Of a stretch of DNA of 64,000 nt, positions 10,946 through 20,379 are shown in pieces. Numbering within the stretch: position 1 is the first letter of the stretch; every line of letters starts with the position of its first letter. This DNA is from Channallabes apus (taxonomy: Eukaryota > Chordata > Actinopteri > Siluriformes > Clariidae): contig CM060107.1 of the NCBI GenBank assembly GCA_030522415.1, forward strand, positions 550,001 to 614,000, given 5' to 3'. Below the pieces are notes generated by a model, which saw only the letters and a program-made list of their open reading frames with translations, was not told the DNA's origin and searched no databases. Both the position numbers and the translations under genes were made by a program.

Positions 10946-11623
10946 TAAAGTGTGACCTGCTTTATGAGTGGGTCCTACTACACACTGATTTACGCCTACG
11001 GAGTCCAGTATGGATATAAATGCTGTTCTCAGAGGGTCTTCTGGATTCTCAAAATTAATGTTAAAATCTCCAGCAATTAACACTTTGTCTACAGAAACGA
11101 CCAGGTCTGAGATGAAATCTGCAAATTCACTAAGAAATTCAGAATACGGCCCTGGAGGTCTGTAAATTATAATTAGTGGAATCGACTGAGCTGATTTAAT
11201 ATACTTAAATACACTTATGTTACTATAGAGAATTTCAAATGAGTTAAATTTGTGTCGGTGTTTTTGTACGATAGACAGATTATCATTATGAATAACTGCG
11301 ACGCCTCCTCCTCTACCAGTTAACCGAGGCTGGTGTATGTAGCTGTATCCAGGAGGACTAGCTTCATTTAGAGCTACATACTCGTCCTGTTTAACCCATG
11401 TTTCAGTTAAACAGAGTATATCAAACGCCTGATCTGTGATAATTTCATTAACAATAACTGCTTTTGATGCGAGAGATCTAATATTTAACAATCCTATCTT
11501 CAGATCAGAGGTGCCGGCTGCGCATTCAGTATGATCTGAGTTTGTGGTCTTTATGTTAATTAGATTATTGAAACAGACTTTCTGGGTCTTTCTACATTTT
11601 TGCTTAGATCGGGGAACAGACAC
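10946..11623 (-). pseudogene. L2-like LINE ORF2, endonuclease domain fragment
   Basis: The frame encodes an apurinic-type endonuclease domain: GLLNIRSLASKA, ILCLTETW (catalytic Glu), GRGGGVAVI, IIYRPPGPYSEF and LIAGDFNIN (catalytic Asp/Asn), ending near PTHKAGHTLDL. The reverse transcriptase that should follow is absent, replaced by the opposite-strand fragment at 10790-10945. Together with ORF1 at 11876-12785 this is the 5' half of an L2-like LINE. Confidence 0.85.
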
Positions 11624-11723
11624 AGTCTCAATATGGTGAACCCTGAGTGACGACTCTATGCAGCTAGCAGACGGTTGGTTTAGCCTGTCTGTCTGCTCCC
11701 TGGCCTGGGCTCTGGATTGTCAC

Positions 11724-11915
11724 CGATTCAAGATTCAAGATTCAAGATTCTTTATTTGTCACATGCATAGTTATACAAGTACAACACGCAGTGAAATGTA
11801 TCAATTAACTAGATTAACTAGACCTCTACCGATTAACTAGACCTCTAACTAGACCTCTACCGATTAACTAGACCTCTAACTAGAACTAGACCGATTAACT
11901 AGACCTCTACTGAGA
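11724..11915 (-). mobile_element. LINE 3'-tail fragment and short tandem repeat between ORF1 and ORF2
   Basis: GATTCAAGATTCAAGATTC iterations lead into TTTATTTGTCACATGCATAG and CACGCAGTGAAATG, the reverse-oriented 3' end of a Rex1-type LINE (compare 13565-13630). It is followed by iterated ATTAACTAGACCTCTA units to about 11915. This looks like an insertion with local expansion inside the older LINE. Confidence 0.6.
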
Positions 11916-12785
11916 CTATGAGCTATACTACAGGAAATGAGAGCAGCACCTTCCCGAGTGGGATGGACACCGTCCCGCCCTAACAGGCCAGCTTTGCCCT
12001 CAAATGTCTTCCAATTATCTATGTAGCCCACATTATTTTCGGAGCACCACCTGGACATCCAGCGGTTCAGCGACCATAACCTGCTGTAATCTATGTCGCC
12101 ACATCTCATTGGGATGGGACCAGAGCATACTACTTCATCGGACATCGCCTTCGCTAATTTAAACACCTCTGTAAAGTTACTCTTACTAACCTCTGACTGA
12201 CGAAGGCGTATATCGTTAGCTCCAGCATGTACCACTATCTTTACCTGCACCCTGTACCCTAAGATTACCTGCTATGTCCGGTGCTCTGGCTCCCGGGATA
12301 CACCTAACCACTGCCGCTGGCGCCCCTAAAGGTCTAGCTAATGTCACGTGTCTCAGTATAGAGTCTCCTATAACCAGAGCTCTTTCAGGTTTCTCAGCGG
12401 GTGCAGCACTGAGGAGAGCAAACCTGTTGGACACGTGAAGCGCAGAGGAGGTGTGCTCCGGTGGGCTAGCCTTAGCGTTAGCTTTGGCTGAACGAATATG
12501 CCGCCGAGTCGTCACCCACTCGCCCCGCTGTGAGGGCTCTAATGCCGGAGTCGGGGGCTGTTTATCTCCGCCTGTGGCACCCAGACTGTCCGCTACAGGA
12601 ATAACGCTGCTCTCACACTGTCTAACACTCTCTAAAGTCTGGATGCGCTCCTCTAACGCTGAAATCTTCTCCGTCAGAGTGCTCACTAACACACACCTAT
12701 CACAAATAAAATTATCGCTAATGACGGAGGAAGAATGTCTAAACATCCTGCACTCTACACACTGAACAAGCTGAACGGTAGACAT
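11876..12785 (-). pseudogene. L2-like LINE ORF1 with SGNH-esterase domain, one frameshift
   Basis: From ATG at 12785 the frame encodes MSTVQLVQCVECRMFRHSS with paired CxxC motifs (CVEC, CDRC), then a short coiled coil (LTEKISALEERIQTLES), then an SGNH/GDSL-type esterase start (ALVIGDSILRH). Near 12230 the frame shifts, and the domain continues as VVHAGANDIRL (block III Asn) and ends with GRDGVHPTREG, the block V Asp-x-x-His. ORF1 proteins with zinc-finger and esterase domains are known from L2/CR1 LINEs. The single frameshift makes this copy non-functional as it stands. Confidence 0.82.
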
Positions 12786-13159
12786 TATAACGTACCTCTG
12801 TGTCTGAGTTTTAGTTGTTTGGAGATGAATTCCGTTTGTTGTTCTTAGACGAGGAAACTCGTGCGTTGCGAAACTTTCGCAGCAACGATACGAAAACAGG
12901 AAGCTACCAACAGGCTGAACTCCCTGGCCAATTGTCATGGAGAAGGTGAACCCCCTTCATGAGCATTCCACAATGCCTTGTCTTGGTTTTGACCCTCTAG
13001 CAGCATTGTGCAAGGACTATACTACAGGTTCTTTAAACATTAAGATATGTTCATGAACGTATTCATTTCCGGAGAGATAATTGGGACAAATATTTTCTGT
13101 TTTATTTTATACAATAAAACAAATTTAATGACAGAACTCATACAGTATATATATACACA
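12786..13159. other. LINE 5' region and unassigned DNA
   Basis: Up to about 12940 this is probably the 5' UTR of the minus-strand LINE. 12941-13159 shows no gene and ends in a TATATATACACACA microsatellite at the Tc1-like terminus. Confidence 0.45.
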
Positions 13160-13561
13160 CACTACTGTTCAAAAGTTTTAGAACACTTGCAAACGTCTTT
13201 GTTTGTTGTTTAGTGATTTATTTTCTACATTCTACAACAATACTGTGGATTTCAAAACTATAAAATAACACATATGGAATTAGGTAATTATGTAACAACA
13301 AGAAAAACAGCAGTTAGTTGTTATTGTAAGACACAGAGGTCGGCCTTTCTGTAATAGTTCCTGCAAGAACAGTATTGTGTCAAGTGCATTTGCAAAATCC
13401 GTCCAGCACCATAATGAAACTGTCTCTCATGAAGGCCGTCCCAGGAGGACGAGACCAAAACCTCCCTCTGCTGCAGACCAGAAGTTCATTTAGAGTTATC
13501 AGCCTGAAAAATGACCAATTAACAGCAGCTCAGATAGAGGCGTTATGAAGTCTTTATCAAA

Positions 13562-13792
13562 TCAAATCAAATTCAAATGTTATTTGTCACATACACAGTC
13601 ATACACAGTACAATATGCAGTGAAATGCTTACACGACCGCCAGTGACCTTAGAAAGAAAATAAAAGCTTATACGTAAAATAAATATCAATAAAAGGAAAT
13701 ACTAAAGAAATAAATTTAACTAGTAAAATAAACTGTACAATAAGGGCATAATAAAATATTGCAAAATATAGAAATATAGGGGGGGGGGGAGG

Positions 13793-13854
<62 letters not shown>

Positions 13855-15330
13855 GTGACAATGGTTGTGGAAATATGCATGAAAGTGACATGTGCAATTG
13901 TCCAGATGTATAAATATTTAGTGCAAGTGTGTATGAATGTGTCCATGATTGACCAGTCAGTGTTGTGAGCTTAAAAGATGTTATTAGTCCTGTGTGGAGG
14001 TGTGATTGTGATTGAGAGACCTTATCGCCTGCGGGAAGAAGCTCCTCCTCAGTCTCTCTGTGTTGGCCTTTAGGGAGCGGAATCGCTTCCCAGACCGCAA
14101 CAAAGAGAACAGTCCATTACTGGGGTGACTGAGGTCCTTCATGATCTTCCTGGCCTTAGTCCAGCACCGCTTGCTGTAGATGGAGTGCAGGTCAGGGAGC
14201 TCAGTGCGGATGATGCCCTCGGCTTGTAGTGCTTGGATTTAGAAAACCGCTTGGTTACAAAAAAACGGATTCGGGAATCTAAAAAGGGGCTTGTAAACCA
14301 CACTTCCGGTATTGCGCAACCGCGGCAGGACAAAATACGGCGCGACACAAAACAATTGTAATAAATTAAACCAAGTGTATTATACAAGCGACATAAACAA
14401 ATGAACAAACAAGGTGCACCACAAACCAATATATACAAATATAATACAAATATAACGAGTGTGTGTGTGTGATGTATGCGGGTGTGTGAGTGAGTGTATG
14501 ATAGTCCAGAGTCTGAAAAAACGGCAATTGGAGTGAAATGGTGAGTTGGAGAGATGGTTCGATCTCACCAGATGACGATGGTAGGTCCGGGAGATCGAGA
14601 AACAGAATGAGCTGGGTACTGAATGAAATTATCGGTATATAATCCACAAGCAGTCGCTCAGCTTCAAAAACCATGCAGCGCGCTGTCATCATCTCTCCGT
14701 GCCGGCTACCTCGCCGGTTCCGGCTTTATGCCGGCTCATGTGACCCACGTCACTTCCGGGTTCCCTTGCGTCGCGATCGCGCATGCGCGTGGGAACTTGC
14801 CCGGTGACCAACACTGTCAAAGGGGAAACAGAAACCGCTAGGGCACACCTTCGGCCACAGGTGAGCAGCATTAGCTCTACAACCATTTCCCTGTTGTTGA
14901 AAGTGTCCCTTTTGTGTGGCTGCGCTACAAGCTGATCGCACCACCCTCTGTAGAGCTCGTCTGTCCTGCATGGTGCTGTTCCCGAACCAGGTCGTGATGT
15001 TTCCCGTCAGGATGCTCTCTATGGTGCAGGAGTAGAAGTATCTGAGCACCTTGGAGGGCAGTCTAAAGTCTCTCAAGCGTCTGAGGTGGTAGAGACGCTG
15101 CCGGGCTTTTTTCACCGCGGTGTTGATGTGACAGGACCATGACAGGTCCTGCGTGATGTGAACACCGAGGTATCTGAAGCTGTCCACTCTCTCCACTGGG
15201 ATCCTGTTGATGACGGGGGTCTGGTAGTTCCTCTCCTGCTTTGTACTAAAGTCCACTATCAGCTCCTTTGTCTTACTGACGTTCAGGAGGAGATTGTTCC
15301 TCTGGCACCAGTTCTCCAGATTTACAGAGC
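13562..15330 (-). mobile_element. Rex1-like LINE, 3' part, inserted in the Tc1-like element
   Basis: On the minus strand, 15330-14940 encodes a reverse transcriptase C-terminus ([58 protein letters not shown]), and 14235-13960 the end of ORF2 (conceptual SGKRFRS). The 3' UTR (13960-13562) ends in a tail containing CACTTCATTGCATATTGTAC-like sequence. An insertion (14225-14934) splits it, and a (TA)n run of about 55 bp lies at 13795-13850. Rex1-like assignment is by motif resemblance. Confidence 0.75.
14225..14934. mobile_element. About 700-bp insertion with inverted ends inside the Rex1-like LINE
   Basis: The LINE coding sequence is interrupted here. The junctions carry GCTTGTAGTGC at the left (about 14223-14233) and GCGCTACAAGC at the right (about 14924-14934), inverted copies matching at 10 of 11 bases. 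The interior is CpG-rich in its right half (GCGTCGCGATCGCGCATGCG at about 14770-14789). No transposase is visible and the target duplication is unclear. It is probably a non-autonomous element. Confidence 0.5.
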
Positions 15331-15490
15331 AGAAGTAGCAGAAACATCTCAATATCAACTGTTCAAAGGAGATTCATGCAGTTACTGCACGCCTTCAGCT
15401 TTACAATGTAGAAAGAAAGAAAAATCAGGAACGTTCATGGAGTTAGAAAGTGTCCTAAAACTTTTGAACAGTAGTGTATATATATATATA

Positions 15491-17110
15491 CAGTGGTGTG
15501 AAAAACTATTTGCCCCCCTCCTGATTTCTTATTCTTTTGCATGTTTGTCACGCAAAATGTTTCTGATCATCAAACACATTTAACTATTAGTCAAAGATAA
15601 CACAAGTAAACACAAAATGCAGTTTTTAAATGAGGGATTTTATTATTTAGGGAGAAAAAAAAATCAAAACCTACATGGCCCTGTGTGAAAAAGTAATTGC
15701 CCCCTGAACCTAATAACTGGTTGGGCCACCCTTAGCAGCAATAACTGCAATCAAGCGTTTGCGATAACTTGCAACGAGTCTTTTACAGCGCTCTGGAGGA
15801 ATTTTGGCCCACTCATCTTTGCAGAATTGTTGTAATTCAGCTTTATTTGAGGGTTTTCTAGCATGAACCGCCTTTTTAAGGTCATGCCACAACATCTCAA
15901 TAGGATTCAGGTCAGGACTTTGACTAGGCCTCTCCAAAGTCTTCATTTTGTTTTTCTTCAGCCATTCAGAGGTGGATTTGCTGGTGTGTTTTGGGTCATT
16001 GTCCTGCTGCAGCACCCAAGATCGCTTCAGCTTGAGTTGACGAACAGATGGCCGGACATTCTCCTTCAGGATTTTTTGGTAGACAGTAGAATTCATGGTT
16101 CCATCTATCACAGCAAGCCTTCCAGGTCCTGAAGCAGCAAAACAACCCCAGACCATCACACTACCACCACCATATTTTACTGTTGGTATGATGTTCTTTT
16201 TCTGAAATGCTGTGTTACTTTTAGGCCAGATGTAATCGGACACGCACCTTCCAAAAAGTTCAACTTTTGTCTCGTCGGTCCACAAGGTATTTTCCCAAAA
16301 GTCTTGGCAATCATTGAGATGTTTTTTAGCAAAATTGAGACGAGCCTTAATGTTCTTTTTGCTTAAAAGTGGTTTGCGCCTTGGAAATCTGCCATGCAGG
16401 CCGTTTTTGCCCAGTCTCTTTCTTATGGTGGAGTCGTGAACACTGACCTTAATTGAGGCAAGTGAGGCCTGCAGTTCTTTAGATGTTGTCCTGGGGTCTT
16501 TTGTGGCCTCTCGGATGAGTCGTCTCTGCGCTCTTGGGGTAATTTCGGTTGGCCGGCCACTCCTGGGAAGGTTCACCACTGTTCCATGTTTTTGCCATTT
16601 GTGGATAATGGCTCTCACTGTGGTTCGCTGGAGTCCCAAAGCTTTAGAAATGGCTTTATAACCTTTACCAGACTGATAGATCTCAATTACTTTTGTTCTC
16701 ATTTGTTCCTGAATTTCTTTGGATCTTGGCATGATGTCTAGCTTTTGAGGTGCTTTTGGTCTACTTCTCTGTGTCAGGTAGCTCCTATTTAAGTGATTTC
16801 TTGATTGAAACAGGTGTGGCAGTAATCAGGCCTGGGGGTGACTACAGAAATTGAACTCAGGTGTGATAAACCACAGTTAAGTTATTTTTTAACAAGGGGG
16901 GCAATCACTTTTTCACACAGGACCATGTAGATTTGGAGTTTTTTTCTCCCTAAATAATAAAACCCCTCATTTAAAAACTGTATTTTGTGTTCAATTATGT
17001 TATCTTTGACTAACAGTTAACGGTTTTTGAGGAGCAGAAACATTTAAGTGTGACAAACATGCAAAAGAATAAGAAATCAGGAAGGGGGCAAATAGTTTTT
17101 CACACCACTG
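15491..17110 (-). mobile_element. Full-length Tc1/mariner transposon, 1,620 bp
   Basis: Ends are CAGTGGTGTGAAAAACTATT at the left and the reverse complement ending ACACCACTG at 17110. Long inverted repeats of more than 200 bp include a second inner pair (left GTGTGAAAAAGTAATTGCCC near 15686, right CACTTTTTCACACAG near 16906), the IR/DR arrangement of Tc1-type elements. It is flanked by TA dinucleotides and sits in a (TA)n run. The transposase frame is intact. Confidence 0.93.
15710..16732 (-). CDS. Tc1/mariner transposase, intact, 340 residues
   Basis: A DD34E transposase that would cut the element out and reinsert it at TA sites in the nucleus. Residues 1-110 hold the paired-like DNA-binding region: MPRSKEIQEQMRTKVIEIY, the first helix-turn-helix, then the GRP linker (RSGRPTEIT) and the second helix-turn-helix. 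The catalytic core has the first Asp in LWTDETKVELFG, the glycine-rich GGGSVMVWGCFA box, the second Asp in LQQDNDPKHTS and the Glu in [16 protein letters not shown]. Length is the family norm of about 340 and there is no internal stop or frameshift. The start is the ATG just inside the left inverted repeat on the minus strand. Activity is inferred from intactness only. Confidence 0.94.
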   Translation of the reverse strand: MPRSKEIQEQMRTKVIEIYQSGKGYKAISKALGLQRTTVRAIIHKWQKHGTVVNLPRSGRPTEITPRAQRRLIREATKDPRTTSKELQASLASIKVSVHDSTIRKRLGKNGLHGRFPRRKPLLSKKNIKARLNFAKKHLNDCQDFWENTLWTDETKVELFGRCVSDYIWPKSNTAFQKKNIIPTVKYGGGSVMVWGCFAASGPGRLAVIDGTMNSTVYQKILKENVRPSVRQLKLKRSWVLQQDNDPKHTSKSTSEWLKKNKMKTLERPSQSPDLNPIEMLWHDLKKAVHARKPSNKAELQQFCKDEWAKIPPERCKRLVASYRKRLIAVIAAKGGPTSY

Positions 17111-17130
17111 TATATAAACACTATTTTGTC

Positions 17131-17394
17131 TGTTGCGGTCTGGGAAGCGATTCCGCAGAGAGACAACAACACAGAGAGACTGAGGAGGAGACGCAGGCGA
17201 TACGGGCTCTTAACCACATCATCACACAGGACTAATAACATCTATTTAAACATTGACTGGACAATCATGGACACGTTCATGCACTACATATTTATATATC
17301 TGGAGCACTGCACATGACACTTTCATAAGTCACTTTTCATGCACTGAAACTTTCAGTCACTGACACTTTCAAATATTTATTTATATAAATATAT

Positions 17395-17448
<54 letters not shown>

Positions 17449-17670
17449 CCCCTTTATTTCTATATTTCTATATTTTGCAATATTTTTATTATGCCCTTGT
17501 TTGTACAGTTTATTTTACTAGTTACATTTATTTTCTTTGGTATTTCTTTTTATTAATATTTATTCCTTACGTATAAGCTTTTATTCTCTTTTTAAGGTCA
17601 CTGGCGGTCGTGTAAACATTTCACTGCATTTCGTACTGTGTATGACTGTGTATGTGACAAATTAAATTAG

Positions 17671-17675
<5 letters not shown>
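17131..17675 (+). mobile_element. Rex1-like LINE 3' end, + orientation
   Basis: 5'-truncated LINE end beginning GCGGTCTGGGAAGCGATTCC. It contains the 3' UTR (CACTGGCGGTCGTGTAAAC, TTTCACTGCATTTCGTACTG) and ends at GTGACAAATTAAATTAG before a (TA)n run. It is the inverted counterpart of 13562-14140. An AT-rich expansion lies at 17377-17445. Confidence 0.75.
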
Positions 17676-17716
<41 letters not shown>

Positions 17717-17959
17717 CCTACTGCACCTTCTGGTAGTTATAAGCTTGTTGTTGTAAATAGGCCACTTCTGCACTTGTGGTTGGGTAATAACTGTATTTCA
17801 TTGGTTCTGTACTAAACTCATCTGATCCAGTCTTATCTTAAATGACTGCATTATACTGATGTGTGTATTAGCGCCCTCTGGTGGTGACCGACCCCGGAAG
17901 TGTTTTTCTCTCTCTCGCGCGCTCTCTCTCTGTGTCCCTATTGGAGGAGGAGATTAGAA

Positions 17960-18045
17960 GGGGGCGTGGTTAGTCCTGATTTCCTCTCGAGCTCCAGCTC
18001 ACATGACTCAGCAGATTGTCTCTACACACTCTGGTTATAAAGACA
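17960..18045 (+). promoter_or_regulatory. Candidate core promoter of GST copy B: GC box, ARE-like site, TATA-like box
   Basis: GGGGGCGTGG at 17960-17969 is a GC/CACC-type box. TGACTCAGCA at 18004-18013 matches the antioxidant response element core (TGACnnnGC) and the small-Maf half-site rule, as expected for an Nrf2-controlled detoxification gene. TTATAAAG at about 18035-18042 is TATA-like, about 60 bases before the ATG. Function is inferred from motif and position. Confidence 0.6.
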
Positions 18046-18099
18046 CAGCACTGTAGTGTAGTGTAGTGTGGTGTGGTGTGGTGTAGTGTGAGCTGGACC

Positions 18100-18267
18100 A
18101 TGGCTGAGGACATGCTGCTGTACTGGGGCTCGGGTTCTCCACCCTGCTGGAAGGTTCTGGTCGCTCTGGAGGAGAAGAACCTGCAGGGTTACCACAGCAA
18201 ACTCCTGGCCTTCGACAAGGCAGAGCACAAGGGGGAGGAGGTGATGAGGCTCAACCCCAGGGGACAG
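18100..18267 (+). CDS. gstr: GST copy B exon 1
   Basis: 56 codons, MAEDMLLYWGSGSPPCWK to LNPRGQ, phase 0; donor GTGTAC leads into an (AC)n run. Confidence 0.92.
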
Positions 18268-19852
18268 GTGTACACACACACACACACACACACACAGAGA
18301 ACAAGTCTGTTTACAGGCATCGGTTTGTTTGCCACTTTATTTACTTGTTTGTTTGCCTCTTTGTTTACTTGTTTGTTTGCCACTTTGTTTACTTGTTTGT
18401 TTGCCTCTTTGTTTACTTGTTTGTTTGCCACTTTGTTTACTTGTTTGTTTGCCACTTTGTTTACTTGTTTTGTTTTTGTTTACTTGTTTGTTTGTTTAGC
18501 TCCCCACGTTTAAACACAGAGATGTGGTGGTGAACGAGTCCTTCGCTATCTGCATGTACTTGGAGGTACGGACCAGGTGACATCAGAGTCTCAGTAACAT
18601 ACTGGACCCTTAGTGCATTCATCCACATCAAAACATGTGTGTGTGTGTGTGTGTGTGTGTGTATAGAGCCAGTTTAAGTCCCAGGGCACCCAGCTGATCC
18701 CAGATGATGTGAAGGAGCAGGCGTTTGTGCTGCAGCGTGCGTTTGAGACTAACACACTGCAGCAGAAGATGTGTACGTACACCTGATCACCATAACACAC
18801 ACTCATCATTCTCATCAATTATAAACATTCACTCTGATCGAACATCCGTCCCAATTATACACAGATTCCGAGTGTGTGTGCGTTCACACTTCAGGAGCGG
18901 AAAAAGTCTTAATACTAAGTGAATCGCTGTATGTTATACAGTATATTAATGTATATGGTGATATTATTATATTAATATAATAGACATAATTTTTATTTTT
19001 TTTCCTTAAGTGTGTATACATTTTTTGGGCTGTAAGTGTGTAACAATTTATATAATACTGCGTGTGTGTCTGTAATAATGTTGTAAGATAGATGTCTATA
19101 GACAGTTTATCGCTGTGCATAGCACATTTTAATTTGTTGATGAAAGTGATTATACAAAAACCTCAAGTGCAAAATAATGTCTTAAAAAATAATCCTGAAT
19201 ACTGTAGTCGATATTTTACAGCCAGTGCAGTTCCTGATCTGAACACTAGGTGCTGCTGTAGGGGTAAAAAAATAAATAAATAAATAAAAAGAAATCTGAC
19301 TAGAACTGCAGTTCCTGATCTGAACACTAGGTGCTGCAACCTGTAACTTTCACAGCCCTCATACAAGAGCTTTATATAATCTTTATGTGCTCTGGCAGAG
19401 AGAAAACAACACACACACATCAGACACTCCGCAGGTGGGAAAGGACCTCATACCCACCTTCATATTGGCACTTACAGATACAAGTTAAGTGTGTGTTGCA
19501 CGTGTATGACACACATGCTAAGTGTGTATGATGTGATTATGACCGTGTGTGTGTGTGTGGTGATGGCTCAGATGAGGCTATGTTCTACACTCACTTCGTC
19601 CCTGAACCTGAGAGACACGACTCTGCGTTAAAGAGGAACATGGAGAACCTGAAGACTGAACTCGCACTGTGGGAGGGTTACCTAGAGAAGGTATGGTTAT
19701 AAACACAGAAAAACACACACACACACACACACAGGTGCAGTGACGTTGTGTCTCTCTGTAGATGGGTAAAGGATCGTTCTTGGCTGGGACTCACTTCTCC
19801 TTGGCTGATGTCGTTTTCTTCCCAATCCTTGCTTTCCTCCCTCGATTTGGGT

Positions 19853-19886
<34 letters not shown>

Positions 19887-20063
19887 AGTATCACTCTGTT
19901 GGTGTGTGACGTGTTTCTGCTGGTGTGCAGGTTGAGTAAGGAGCGCTACCCGAACCTGACGGCGTATTACGAGATGGTGAAGGAGCGTCCGAGTGTTAAG
20001 TCCTCGTGGCCTCCTCACTGGGTGGAGAAGCCTACAGGAGGGGACACGCTCAAGGACCTGTGA
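18100..20063 (+). CDS. gstr: Glutathione S-transferase rho-class, copy B (6 exons)
   Basis: Tandem paralogue of copy A with the same exon plan. CDS exons are 18100-18267, 18500-18565, 18667-18772, 19572-19690, 19762-19850 and 19931-20063; all are GT-AG with agreeing phases, total 681 nt (226 residues). The N-terminal domain starts MAEDMLLYWGSGSPPCWK. The VNESFAICMYLE glutathione-site segment and the LADVVFFP segment of the C-terminal domain are present. The start at 18100 was chosen by homology to copy A; the open frame extends upstream but encodes repeat-derived sequence. Compared with copy A it has compact introns without large insertions and a better promoter (ARE-like and TATA-like), so it may be the main inducible copy. 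Class assignment is from overall resemblance to fish gstr. Confidence 0.93.
18302..18497. repeat. 24-bp TTTG-rich minisatellite in GST copy B intron 1
   Basis: About eight copies of GTTTGCCACTTTGTTTACTT plus GTTT, alternating CCACT and CCTCT variants. It reaches the exon 2 acceptor and may provide its T-rich tract. Confidence 0.85.
18500..18565 (+). CDS. gstr: GST copy B exon 2
   Basis: 22 codons, LPTFKHRDVVVNESF onward; acceptor TTTGTTTAG, donor GTACGG. Confidence 0.92.
18667..18772 (+). CDS. gstr: GST copy B exon 3
   Basis: 35 codons plus one base, SQFKSQGTQLIPDD onward; acceptor is (GT)n followed by ATAG; donor GTACGT. Confidence 0.9.
19572..19690 (+). CDS. gstr: GST copy B exon 4
   Basis: Phase 1 in, 0 out; YEAMFYTHFVPEPER to LWEGYLEK. 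Two codons shorter than in copy A. Confidence 0.9.
19762..19850 (+). CDS. gstr: GST copy B exon 5
   Basis: MGKGSFLAGTHFSLADVVFF onward; almost identical to copy A, flanking introns included. Confidence 0.93.
19931..20063 (+). CDS. gstr: GST copy B exon 6, terminal
   Basis: Phase 2 in, ends at TGA 20061-20063 after GGDTLKDL. Confidence 0.93.
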
Positions 20064-20352
20064 GGAGACACCGGGAGGGGAATTGGATCTCACACACTCA
20101 TTAACACTGTCGTGTCTGTGTGTGTTTCTCTTTATAAGTAAAATACAATTACACGTTTATTATGATATTAAAAATATAACCTCCACTTTATTACATCAGT
20201 TCATTGTAACTTTTTTCTTATAATCTCACATACTTTGAAGTTCTCTAAACCTTTGATCTGATCTTTGAAACGCTGAAGCACTTGTAACACTTTTGACTAT
20301 TTTTTTCCATAAAAGTTTATAAACAAAATGTAAAACATTTCAACATTTAACT

Positions 20353-20358
20353 AATAAA
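20353..20358 (+). terminator. Polyadenylation signal of GST copy B
   Basis: AATAAA in the context ACATTTAACTAATAAAAGTC, matching the copy A signal context; 290 bases after the stop. Confidence 0.75.
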
Positions 20359-20379
20359 AGTCACAAAAGTCGTGTTCTG

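Larger units (their letters stand above)
13160..15476 (+). mobile_element. Old Tc1-like element interrupted by a LINE
   Basis: Terminal inverted repeats match by eye: CACTACTGTTCAAAAGTTTT at 13160 and its reverse complement ending at 15476. Positions 13340-13560 are a decayed N-terminal transposase (conceptual SHEGRPRRTRPKPPSAADQK and following, with stops). The rest of the transposase is replaced by the Rex1-like LINE at 13562-15330. The 3' remnant is 15331-15476. Confidence 0.75.

Noticed and set aside
18189..18455. Minus-strand ORF of ANKQVNK repeats and + strand FVCLFVYL repeats
   Set aside because: Products of the 24-bp intronic minisatellite in GST copy B.
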